The position numbers and the translations under genes were made by a program. The notes below the pieces were generated by a model. The model was not told where the DNA came from. It did not search any database and saw only the letters and a program-made list of their open reading frames with translations. Shown one piece after another: positions 56,997 through 64,000 of a stretch of 64,000 bases of DNA. This DNA comes from CAIKMD01 sp963702925 (lineage in GTDB: Bacteria > Pseudomonadota > Alphaproteobacteria > ATCC43930 > CGMCC-115725): contig OY969771.1 of NCBI GenBank assembly GCA_963702925.1, positions 868,001 through 932,000 on the forward strand. The letters run 5' to 3'. Every line of letters starts with the position of its first letter. Within the stretch, counting starts at the first letter, position 1.

Positions 56997-57989
56997 ATGA
57001 CCGGCGTCCAAACCCTCACGGTGGCGCCCGAAGACGCCGAAATCCGCCTCGATCGCTGGTTCAAGCGGCATTTCCCGGACCTCGGGCATGGCCGCTTGGA
57101 AAAGCTTCTGCGCACGGGCCAGATCCGCCTCGACGGCAAGCGCGCCGATGCCGGCGACCGCATCGCCGCGGGCCAACGCGTGCGCGTGCCGCCGCTTCCG
57201 GCTGCGCCGGCGCCGGCGCCAAAACCCGTAACCCCCAGTGTGCGGCCCGAGGACGAGCTGCTTTTGCAGCGGCTTATGCTGCATTGCGACGACGATATCA
57301 TCGTCATCGACAAGCCTGCCGGGCTCGCAGTTCAAGGCGGCACCGGAACCACGCGCCATCTCGACGGGCTGCTCGACGCGTTGCGCTTTGGCGCCACGGA
57401 GCGGCCGCGCCTGGTGCACCGGCTCGACAAGGACACGAGCGGCGTTCTGGTCTTGGCGCGCAGCGCCGCCGTGGCAGCGAAGCTCGGCGCGGCGTTTCGC
57501 GGCAAGACCGTGCATAAAGTCTACTGGGCCGTGGTCATCGGCAGCCCGAAGCCGCGTCAAGGCAAGATCGACCAGAAGATTGCCAAGCTCGAGGGGCCTC
57601 GCGGCGAGCGCATGGCACCCGATGAGAAAGAAGGCGACCGCGCGATTACCTATTTCCGCACCGTCGCCCATGCCGGCGAATTGTTTGCCTGGCTTGCGCT
57701 CGAGCCGGTCACGGGCAGGACGCATCAGCTGCGCGTGCATTGCGTGACCTTGGGCACGCCAATTCTGGGCGACGGTAAGTATGGCGGTGCCGCAACGCAT
57801 CCCTCGGGCGTACCACATCCGCGCGAGCTTCATCTGCACGCGCGCGCCATTGCCTTGCCGCATCCCAAAGGCGGCACGCTCACCGTCACCGCGCCCTTGC
57901 CGAAGCATATGCGCGAGACGTGGAAGTTTTTCGGCTTCGAAGAATCCGACGAGGCCGATCCTTTTGCCGGCCTTGCGCCGCAGCGTTGA
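56997..57989 (+). CDS. RluA-family 23S rRNA pseudouridine synthase (RluC/RluD-like)
   Basis: A 330-residue enzyme. An S4-like RNA-binding domain (EIRLDRWFKRHFPDLGHGRL then EKLLRTGQIRLDGKRAD) precedes the catalytic domain. DIIVIDKPAGLAVQGG and PRLVHRLDKDTSGVLVLAR contain the RluA motif II with the catalytic Asp, followed by TGRTHQLRVHCVTLG. It isomerises specific uridines in 23S rRNA. The ATG at 56997 is preferred over 56988. RluC-like is the most probable assignment, but RluD cannot be excluded by eye. Confidence 0.9.
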   Translation: MTGVQTLTVAPEDAEIRLDRWFKRHFPDLGHGRLEKLLRTGQIRLDGKRADAGDRIAAGQRVRVPPLPAAPAPAPKPVTPSVRPEDELLLQRLMLHCDDDIIVIDKPAGLAVQGGTGTTRHLDGLLDALRFGATERPRLVHRLDKDTSGVLVLARSAAVAAKLGAAFRGKTVHKVYWAVVIGSPKPRQGKIDQKIAKLEGPRGERMAPDEKEGDRAITYFRTVAHAGELFAWLALEPVTGRTHQLRVHCVTLGTPILGDGKYGGAATHPSGVPHPRELHLHARAIALPHPKGGTLTVTAPLPKHMRETWKFFGFEESDEADPFAGLAPQR

Positions 57990-57999
57990 GCGGCTCGCG

Positions 58000-58699
58000 G
58001 TGAAGCGCTTCTATCACGAAGCCAAGGTCGCAGCGACGGAATCGGGCTTCGCGGTTCGAACTCGACGGCAAACCCGTGCGGACGCCGGCCAAGAACGAGC
58101 TGATCGTACCCAGCCCGGCGCTCGCCGAGGCCATCGCCCAAGAATGGCAAGGCCAGGGAGATACGGTCAGCCCGCTGACCTTGCCTTTGACGCGTCTTGT
58201 CAGCACCGCGATCGATCGCGTGACGCCGCGCCGCGATGCGGTGGTCGCCGAGATCGCGAAATATGCCAGCACGGATCTGTTGTGCTATCGCGCGCCCGAA
58301 CCGCCCGAATTGGCGCAACGCCAACATGAAGCCTGGCAAAAGCTGCTCGATTGGGCGCATGAGCGCTTCGATGCGCAACTCGTGGTGACCGAAGGCATTA
58401 CGCCGATCGCGCAAGCCCCGGCCGCACTCGCGGCGCTTGAACGCGCGGTGGCCGCGCATGACGCGCTGATGCTCGTGGCGCTGCATCTCGCGACCTCCGC
58501 CTGCGGCTCCTTGGTCTTGGCGCTCGCGCTGATGGAAGGACGGGTTTCGCCGCAGGAAGCCTTCGCCGCCGCCGAGCTCGACGAAAGCTTCCAGATCGAG
58601 CGTTGGGGCGAGGATCCCGAGCAGACCAAGCGGCGCGCGGGCTTGCAGGAAGACATCGCTCTCGCCGCACGCTTTGCCGCTTTGCTGCGCGCCACTTAG
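58000..58699 (+). pseudogene. ATP12-family F1-ATPase assembly chaperone, one-base frameshift
   Basis: ATP12 helps assemble the F1 alpha subunit of ATP synthase. From the GTG at 58000 the translation VKRFYHEAKVAATESGFAV matches the family start, but the frame then goes wrong. One base later the sequence continues LDGKPVRTPAKNELIVPSPA and remains in frame to the TAG at 58699 (YASTDLLCYRAPEPPELAQR, HATSACGSLV-like LATSACGSLVLALALMEGR). Removing one T at about 58055 restores GFAVELDGKPVRTPAK. As printed, only residues from 58076 would be translated. Because this gene is widely conserved in alphaproteobacteria, a sequence error is a real possibility. Confidence 0.83.
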
Positions 58700-58747
58700 G
58701 GTATTATTCCGCCAGACGCCTTTCGCGAGGCTGCGGGGAGAGCCTTT

Positions 58748-60280
58748 ATGCAAGACATTTTGCGCCAGTTGGAAGAAAAGCGCGCGGCGGCCCGCCTCGG
58801 CGGCGGCGAGCGGCGCATTGCGGCGCAACATGCGAAAGGCAAGCTCACGGCACGCGAGCGGCTCGAACTCTTGTTCGATCCCAACTCCTTCGAGGAATGG
58901 GACATGTTCGTCGAGCATCGCTCGAGCGATTTCGGTATGGAGGAACAGAAGATTCCCGGCGACGGTGTCGTGACCGGCCACGGTCTCGTCAATGGCCGTC
59001 CGGTTTTCGCCTTCAGCCAGGATTTCACCGTCTTCGGCGGCTCGCTTTCCGAAGCCCATGCCGAGAAGATCTGCAAGATCATGGATCAGGCATTGCAGGT
59101 CGGCGCGCCGGTCGTCGGGCTCAACGATTCCGGCGGCGCGCGCATCCAGGAAGGCGTCGCATCGCTCGCCGGCTATGCCGAGGTGTTCCAGCGCAACGTG
59201 CTGGCATCGGGCGTGGTGCCGCAAATCTCGCTCGTCATGGGCCCTTGCGCCGGCGGCGCGGTCTATTCGCCGGCGATGACCGACTTCATCTTCATGGTGA
59301 AGGACAGCTCTTACATGTTCGTCACCGGCCCCGACGTGGTGAAGACGGTGACGCAGGAAACCGTGACTCAGGAAGAGCTCGGCGGCGCGATCACCCATAC
59401 GACGCGCTCGGGAGTCGCCGATCTCGCTTTCGAGAACGACGTCGAGGCGTTGTTGCAGCTGCGCCGCTTCATCGACTTCCTCCCGGCCTCCAATCGCGTC
59501 AAGCCGCCGGTGCGCAAAACTGCCGACCCTGCGACGCGCGCCGAGCCGTCGCTCGACACGCTGGTCCCGGTCAATCCCAATAAGCCCTATGACATGCGCG
59601 AGCTCATCGCCAAGGTCGCGGATGAAGGCGATTTCTTCGAGCTCGCGCCCAATTGGGCAAGGAACATCCTCATCGGCTTCGCGCGCATGGAAGGGCATCC
59701 GGTCGGTATCGTCGCCAATCAGCCGATGGTCTTGGCCGGCTGCCTCGACATCGACAGCGCGCGCAAGGCCGCACGCTTCGTGCGCTTTTGCGATTGCTTC
59801 AATATCCCGATCGTGACCTTCGTCGACGTGCCGGGGTTTCTGCCCGGCACGGCGCAGGAATATGGCGCGATCATCAAACACGGCGCGAAGCTGCTTTACG
59901 CTTTCGCCGAAGCGACCGTGCCGAAGGTGACGGTGATCACGCGCAAGGCTTATGGCGGGGCCTATGACGTGATGAGCTCGAAGCACCTGCGCGGCGACGT
60001 CAATTATGCCTGGCCCTCGGCCGAGATCGCGGTGATGGGCCCGAAGGGCGCGGTCGAGATCATCTTCCGTGGCGACATAGGCGACAGCGCCAAGATCGAC
60101 GCGCGCACCGAGGAATATCGCCGCAAATTCGCCAACCCTTTCGTCGCCGGCTCGCGCGGCTATATCGACGACGTCATCACGCCGCGCTCGACCCGCGCGC
60201 GCCTGTGCCGCTCGCTCGCGCTGTTGCGCGACAAGCAGCTCGCCAATCCCTGGAAGAAACACGACAACATCCCGCTGTGA
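58748..60280 (+). CDS. pccB: Propionyl-CoA carboxylase, carboxyltransferase beta subunit
   Basis: A 510-residue carboxyltransferase that moves CO2 from biotin to propionyl-CoA, giving methylmalonyl-CoA. ERRIAAQHAKGKLTARERLE starts the usual PccB N-terminus. VVGLNDSGGARIQEGVASLA and GPCAGGAVYSPAMTDFIFMV form the first acyl-CoA/biotin oxyanion region, and FVDVPGFLPGTAQEYGAIIK plus MSSKHLRGDVNYAWPSAEIA form the second. The length equals that of known PccB proteins. It is followed after 25 bases by the biotin carboxylase subunit. Confidence 0.93.
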   Translation: MQDILRQLEEKRAAARLGGGERRIAAQHAKGKLTARERLELLFDPNSFEEWDMFVEHRSSDFGMEEQKIPGDGVVTGHGLVNGRPVFAFSQDFTVFGGSLSEAHAEKICKIMDQALQVGAPVVGLNDSGGARIQEGVASLAGYAEVFQRNVLASGVVPQISLVMGPCAGGAVYSPAMTDFIFMVKDSSYMFVTGPDVVKTVTQETVTQEELGGAITHTTRSGVADLAFENDVEALLQLRRFIDFLPASNRVKPPVRKTADPATRAEPSLDTLVPVNPNKPYDMRELIAKVADEGDFFELAPNWARNILIGFARMEGHPVGIVANQPMVLAGCLDIDSARKAARFVRFCDCFNIPIVTFVDVPGFLPGTAQEYGAIIKHGAKLLYAFAEATVPKVTVITRKAYGGAYDVMSSKHLRGDVNYAWPSAEIAVMGPKGAVEIIFRGDIGDSAKIDARTEEYRRKFANPFVAGSRGYIDDVITPRSTRARLCRSLALLRDKQLANPWKKHDNIPL

Positions 60281-60305
60281 TGCGCGAACCGGACTGATCT
60301 CGCCG

Positions 60306-62270
60306 ATGTTCAAGAAAATCCTCATCGCCAATCGCGGCGAGATTGCTTGCCGTGTCATGCGCACGGCCAAGCGCATAGGAATCAAGACGGTCGCGGTCTA
60401 CAGCGACGCCGATGCCGACGCGCTCCATGTGCGCGAGGCCGACGAGGCCGTGCGGATCGGGCCGCCGCCGTCGAAAGACAGCTATCTGAAGATCGAGGCC
60501 ATTGTCGCGGCCTGCCGCGCGACCGGCGCTGAGGCCGTGCATCCCGGTTACGGCTTCCTTTCGGAGAATCCGGATTTTCCGGCTGCGCTCGACGCTTCCG
60601 GCATCGTCTTCATCGGCCCGCCGGCCGCGGCGATCGCCTCCATGGGCGACAAAATCGCCGCGAAGAAGCTCGCCCAGGAAGCGGGCGTCTCGATCGTGCC
60701 GGGACATCCCGACGCGGTCGCGAGCGTCGAGATGGCGACGGCGATCGCGCGCGAGATCGGCTATCCGGTGATGATCAAGGCCGCGGCGGGTGGCGGCGGC
60801 AAGGGCATGCGCATCGCCGCCGATGACGCGCAGCTGCGCGAAGGGTTTCATCGCGCCGCGAGCGAGGCCCTGTCGGCCTTCGGCGACGGCCGCGTCTTCG
60901 TCGAGAAATATATCGCGGAGCCGCGCCACATCGAGATTCAGATCCTGGCCGACGCACACGGCCATGTGGTTCATCTCGGCGAGCGCGAATGCTCGATTCA
61001 GCGCCGCCATCAAAAGGTGATCGAAGAAGCGCCGAGCCCTTTCCTCGACGCCAAGACCCGCGCCGCGATGGGGGCCCAGGCCGTGGCGCTCGCCAAGGCT
61101 GCGCATTACCGCTCGGCCGGGACGGTCGAATTCGTCGTCGACCGCCAACGCAATTTCTATTTCCTCGAAATGAACACCAGGCTACAGGTCGAGCACGCCG
61201 TCACCGAGCTCGTCACCGGCCTCGATCTCGTCGAGCTGATGATTCGCATCGCCGCGGGCGAGCGGCTGAAGCTTGCGCAGAAAGACGTCAAGCTCGCGGG
61301 CGCGGCGATCGAGGCGCGCATCTATGCCGAAGACCCGCGGAGAAATTTCCTGCCTTCGATCGGCCGCGTGACCCGCTACCTCCCGCCCGAAGGGAACGGC
61401 ATCCGCATCGACAGCGGCGTCTATGAAGGCGCCGAGATTTCGATATTCTATGATCCCATGATCGCCAAGCTGGTCGCCCATGGCGAGACGCGCGAGATCG
61501 CTACGGAGCGCATGGCCGCCGCGCTCGACGGTTTTGTCATCCGCGGACCCTTGCACAATATCGGCTTCCTCGCCGCGGTGATCGGACGCGAGCGCTTCCG
61601 CAGCGGAGATTTCTCGACCCATTTCATCGCCGAGGAATTTCCCGATGGCTTTGCCGGCGCCGAACTGGGGTTGGCGCAGGCGGCGCGCGCGCTCGCCGTC
61701 GCCGCCGCCGCGCAATTCATTCTCGCCGAGCGCGACGCCACGATTTCGGGCGCTACGGTGCCGCAGGATTGGGCGATCATCCAGGACGGCACGCCTCGCC
61801 CTGTGCGAATCACGCGGCGTAACGAAACCATCACAATCGACCTCTATACCGCGAGCCAGGAGGTGATCACGCCCTGGCAGCCTGGCGACATCATCTTCCG
61901 CGGCAGCGTCGATGGTGCCGCGGTCATTTTCGCGATCGAGCGCGACGGAATCGGTTGGCAGCTCAATGCAAGCGGCGCCAGTCTCGATCTCAAAGTCCTG
62001 CCGCCTCCGGCCGCCGCCGCCTTGGCGCGCATGCCCGAGAAACCCAAGCCCGATCTCTCGCGCCACCTTCTCTCGCCTATGCCGGGCCTCTTGGTATCGA
62101 TCGCGGTCAAGCTCGGCCAGGAGGTCAAAGCCGGCGAGGAGCTCGCGGTGGTCGAGGCGATGAAAATGGAAAACGTGCTGCGCGCCGAGCGCGACGGCAA
62201 GGTCGCAAAGCTCTGCGCCAAACCGGGCGACAGCCTCGCGGTCGATCAGGTCATCCTCGAATTCGCATGA
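60306..62270 (+). CDS. pccA: Propionyl-CoA carboxylase, biotin carboxylase alpha subunit
   Basis: A 654-residue biotin-dependent subunit. The biotin carboxylase domain (1-450) shows FKKILIANRGEIACRVMRTA, VHPGYGFLSENPDF, the ATP loop KAAAGGGGKGMRIA, RHQKVIEEAPSP and FLEMNTRLQVEHAVTELVTG. A linker/BT domain follows, and the C-terminal biotinyl domain contains VVEAMKMENVL, with the biotinylated Lys near residue 620. Methylcrotonyl-CoA or other acyl-CoA carboxylases look similar, but the adjacent pccB-type subunit favours propionyl-CoA. The TGA overlaps the acylphosphatase start (ATGA). Confidence 0.92.
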   Translation: MFKKILIANRGEIACRVMRTAKRIGIKTVAVYSDADADALHVREADEAVRIGPPPSKDSYLKIEAIVAACRATGAEAVHPGYGFLSENPDFPAALDASGIVFIGPPAAAIASMGDKIAAKKLAQEAGVSIVPGHPDAVASVEMATAIAREIGYPVMIKAAAGGGGKGMRIAADDAQLREGFHRAASEALSAFGDGRVFVEKYIAEPRHIEIQILADAHGHVVHLGERECSIQRRHQKVIEEAPSPFLDAKTRAAMGAQAVALAKAAHYRSAGTVEFVVDRQRNFYFLEMNTRLQVEHAVTELVTGLDLVELMIRIAAGERLKLAQKDVKLAGAAIEARIYAEDPRRNFLPSIGRVTRYLPPEGNGIRIDSGVYEGAEISIFYDPMIAKLVAHGETREIATERMAAALDGFVIRGPLHNIGFLAAVIGRERFRSGDFSTHFIAEEFPDGFAGAELGLAQAARALAVAAAAQFILAERDATISGATVPQDWAIIQDGTPRPVRITRRNETITIDLYTASQEVITPWQPGDIIFRGSVDGAAVIFAIERDGIGWQLNASGASLDLKVLPPPAAAALARMPEKPKPDLSRHLLSPMPGLLVSIAVKLGQEVKAGEELAVVEAMKMENVLRAERDGKVAKLCAKPGDSLAVDQVILEFA

Positions 62271-62545
62271 CCGTTTCTTGGCGCATTTCCGTCATCGGCC
62301 GCGTGCAAGGCGTCGGCTTTCGCGCTTTCGTGACCCACACGGCGCGCCGAAGCGGCCTGCGCGGCTGGGTCCGCAACCGGCAGGACGGCAGCGTCGAAGC
62401 TTTGTTGATCGGCGACAGCGACCTCGTCGCCGCAGCGATCGAGGACTGTCGGCGCGGCCCGCTGCGCGCGCGCGTCGATCGGCTGGAAAAGTTCGCCGCC
62501 GAGGATGACGGCATGCAAGACTTCGCCGAGCGGCCGACGGTCTAA
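62267..62545 (+). CDS. Acylphosphatase
   Basis: A 92-residue enzyme hydrolysing acyl phosphates. RISVIGRVQGVGFRAFVTHT carries the conserved catalytic Arg19, and GWVRNRQDGSVEALLIGD carries the Asn37. The length and the fold (beta-alpha-beta repeated twice) match the family. The ATG at 62267 overlaps the pccA stop by four bases, and seven bases separate it from the next gene, so it is in the same transcript. Confidence 0.92.
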   Translation: MTVSWRISVIGRVQGVGFRAFVTHTARRSGLRGWVRNRQDGSVEALLIGDSDLVAAAIEDCRRGPLRARVDRLEKFAAEDDGMQDFAERPTV

Positions 62546-62551
62546 GCGCGC

Positions 62552-63820
62552 ATGGGATCGAGCCAGCTTCGCCTCCTCACCAGCCGCCGGCTCGTTGGCC
62601 TGTTCGTGGCGCAATTCTTCGGCGCGCTGAACGACAATTTGCTCAAGAACGCGCTGGTCATCGAGGTCGCGTATCGCAATTCGGGCACTTCAACCGAAAT
62701 CGAGATCATCGTCACGATCGCAACCGCCCTCTTCATCCTGCCCTATTTCATCTTCTCGGCCACCGCCGGACAGCTCGCCGACAAATTCGAGAAGGCGCAC
62801 CTCATCCGCGTGCTGAAGATGTGGGAAATCGGCGTGATGGTGCTGGCGACAATCGGCTTCGCGGCGGGTGGCATTGGCTTCGGCCTGACCGTGCTGTTTC
62901 TCCTGGGGGTGCAGGCAACCTTCTTCGGGCCGGTGAAATACGGGATTCTCCCCGAGCTGCTCGCGCCCGAGGACCTGCTGAGCGGCAATGCTGTGATCGA
63001 GGCCGGAACCTTTCTCGCGATCCTCATCGGCACCATCGCCGGCGGGCTGTTGATCATGCTGAACAACGGGCCGGCGATCGTGTCGTCGGCGCTGATGCTG
63101 TTCGCGATCGCGGGCTGGGTCGCGAGCCTCTTCGTTCCGAAGGTTGGACGCGCCGTGCCGGATCTGCGCATCAATCCCAATATCGCCGCCGAAACCTGGA
63201 AAGTGCTGCGTTACGCCAATGAAAACCGCCGGGTTCGCTGGTCGATCCTGGGCAATTCCTGGTTCTGGCTCGTGGCGGTGGCGATGGTGTCGCAGTTTCC
63301 GAACTACGCCAAGGACATGCTCTCGGCCGACAACCAGGTCGTGACCTTCTTCCTCACGCTCAATTCCCTCGGCATCGGCGCCGGCTCGATGCTGGCCGGG
63401 CGGCTGCTGCGCGGCGCCCTGACGGCGCGCCTGGTGCCGCTTGCGGCCTTGGTCATGGCCGTCTTCGCTTTCGATCTCTGGTATCTCGATGGCGCTCGAA
63501 GCGGCGAGACCTTGATCGATATGAGCGGCTACCTCCGCTCGTTCACCGACTGGCGGATTTCTTTCGATCTGTTCGTGATCGCCTTGGGCGCCGGCCTGTT
63601 CGTCGTGCCGCTTTACGCGATCATGCAAGCCAATAGCGACGTCGAGCATCGCGCGCGCATCGTCGCCGCGAACAATGTCTGGAACGCGCTCTTCATGGTG
63701 GGTGCAGGTCTCGGCAGTGCCTTGATGCTCAAGCTCGGCGCCGGCATCACGGATATCTTCCTGGTCGTCGCCTTGTCCAATGCCGTGGTCGCCGCAGCGA
63801 CCTGGCGCTTGCGGCGCTGA
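62552..63820 (+). CDS. MFS transporter, lysophospholipid transporter LplT-like
   Basis: A 422-residue membrane protein with about 12 hydrophobic segments. RRLVGLFVAQFFGALNDNLL then KNALVIEVAY is the opening typical of the LplT group; GQLADKFEKAHLIRVLKMWE is the loop 2-3 region, and FFGPVKYGILPELLAPEDLL then SGNAVIEAGTF is highly characteristic. LplT flips lysophospholipids inward for reacylation. In many bacteria this domain is fused to an acyltransferase/acyl-ACP synthetase; here it stands alone. It is the last gene of the carboxylase unit. Confidence 0.85.
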   Translation: MGSSQLRLLTSRRLVGLFVAQFFGALNDNLLKNALVIEVAYRNSGTSTEIEIIVTIATALFILPYFIFSATAGQLADKFEKAHLIRVLKMWEIGVMVLATIGFAAGGIGFGLTVLFLLGVQATFFGPVKYGILPELLAPEDLLSGNAVIEAGTFLAILIGTIAGGLLIMLNNGPAIVSSALMLFAIAGWVASLFVPKVGRAVPDLRINPNIAAETWKVLRYANENRRVRWSILGNSWFWLVAVAMVSQFPNYAKDMLSADNQVVTFFLTLNSLGIGAGSMLAGRLLRGALTARLVPLAALVMAVFAFDLWYLDGARSGETLIDMSGYLRSFTDWRISFDLFVIALGAGLFVVPLYAIMQANSDVEHRARIVAANNVWNALFMVGAGLGSALMLKLGAGITDIFLVVALSNAVVAAATWRLRR

Positions 63821-63902
63821 ACCGGCGCACGGCGAGCGCCGCTCGGTAGGAAACGATCTGGAGAGGGGTTGCCGCGCGCGGAGACGCGCGCAGGCGACAA
63901 GG
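63821..63902. other. Short gap between converging genes with weak hairpin
   Basis: An 82-base gap. A GC-rich inverted repeat (GCGCGCG around GAGA, 63873-63892) might end transcripts from both sides, but it has no T-run and is not a convincing terminator. Confidence 0.3.
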
Positions 63903-64000
63903 TCAGGCCGTGGCTGCTTCCTGCTCGGCGTCTTCGGCGACCTGCACCGGGCCCGAATCCTGGCCCTTGGCCGCGACATCGCGATCGACGAGCTCGATCA
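63903..64000 (-). CDS. C-terminal end of an unidentified protein (5' part outside window)
   Basis: The leftward frame ends at a TGA (63903-63905) and yields 31 codons of acidic sequence (IELVDRDVAAKG then AEDAEQEAATA). A charged Ala/Glu-rich tail occurs in many ribosome- or translation-associated alphaproteobacterial proteins, but the fragment is too short to identify. Confidence 0.45.
   Translation of the reverse strand, partial: IELVDRDVAAKGQDSGPVQVAEDAEQEAATA

Noticed and set aside
57830..60385. 851-codon open frame antisense to ATP12 and pccB
   Set aside because: Same reason: composition is charged and low in hydrophobic patterning, and the sense strand encodes well-known proteins.

Overview
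The window is GC-rich DNA from an alphaproteobacterium. The evidence is the rRNA operon order (16S, tRNA-Ile, tRNA-Ala, 23S, 5S, initiator tRNA-Met), an ATP12-family F1 assembly chaperone, a DUF1489 protein and the 16S sequence itself. I cannot place it below class with confidence. No phage, insertion sequence or CRISPR array is visible.

Region 1 (1-17150) is an exopolysaccharide locus that continues off the left edge. It holds five intact glycosyltransferases and the tail of a sixth, an FkbM-type methyltransferase (frameshifted), a second SAM-methyltransferase-like protein, an unknown protein, an MOP-family flippase, a secreted beta-helix protein and a Wza-type export lipoprotein. It also carries an unusual biosynthetic set: a ligase-carrier-thioesterase protein (frameshifted), a GNAT acetyltransferase and an asparagine-synthetase-like protein lacking the catalytic Cys2. 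Inference: the polymer carries an amino-acyl, acyl or amide decoration.

Region 2 (17745-26459) is a nitrate respiration operon: a NarK-type transporter, narGHJI and a parvulin isomerase, several of them joined by ATGA overlaps.

Region 3 (26553-42910) is the most interesting accessory part. A rightward operon encodes a MoaD-like carrier ending in Gly-Gly and a three-subunit molybdenum/Fe-S/NrfD membrane oxidoreductase. A converging leftward operon encodes a CocE/NonD hydrolase, HyuA and HyuB, and an OFA-type transporter. HyuB has an acetone-carboxylase-gamma-like zinc domain fused at its C-terminus. Two more CocE/NonD hydrolases run rightward. FNR/FixK-type boxes lie before both converging operons. 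I read this as a candidate oxygen-regulated catabolic module, possibly coupled to nitrate respiration next door; its substrate is unknown.

Region 4 (42941-48410) is a complete rRNA operon on the minus strand with promoter, two boxA elements and a terminator.

Region 5 (48641-64000) is mostly housekeeping: DUF1489, a MazEF-type toxin-antitoxin pair, a Spy/CpxP-like periplasmic protein, a malic enzyme, tRNA-Leu, LipB, a DegP-type protease, RarA, a small secreted protein, an RluA-family pseudouridine synthase, ATP12 (frameshifted), propionyl-CoA carboxylase, acylphosphatase, an LplT-like transporter and the end of an unidentified gene.

Three genes carry single-base frameshifts (near 3970, 12171 and 58055). 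One of them is the conserved ATP12 gene, which raises the chance that some or all are sequence errors.
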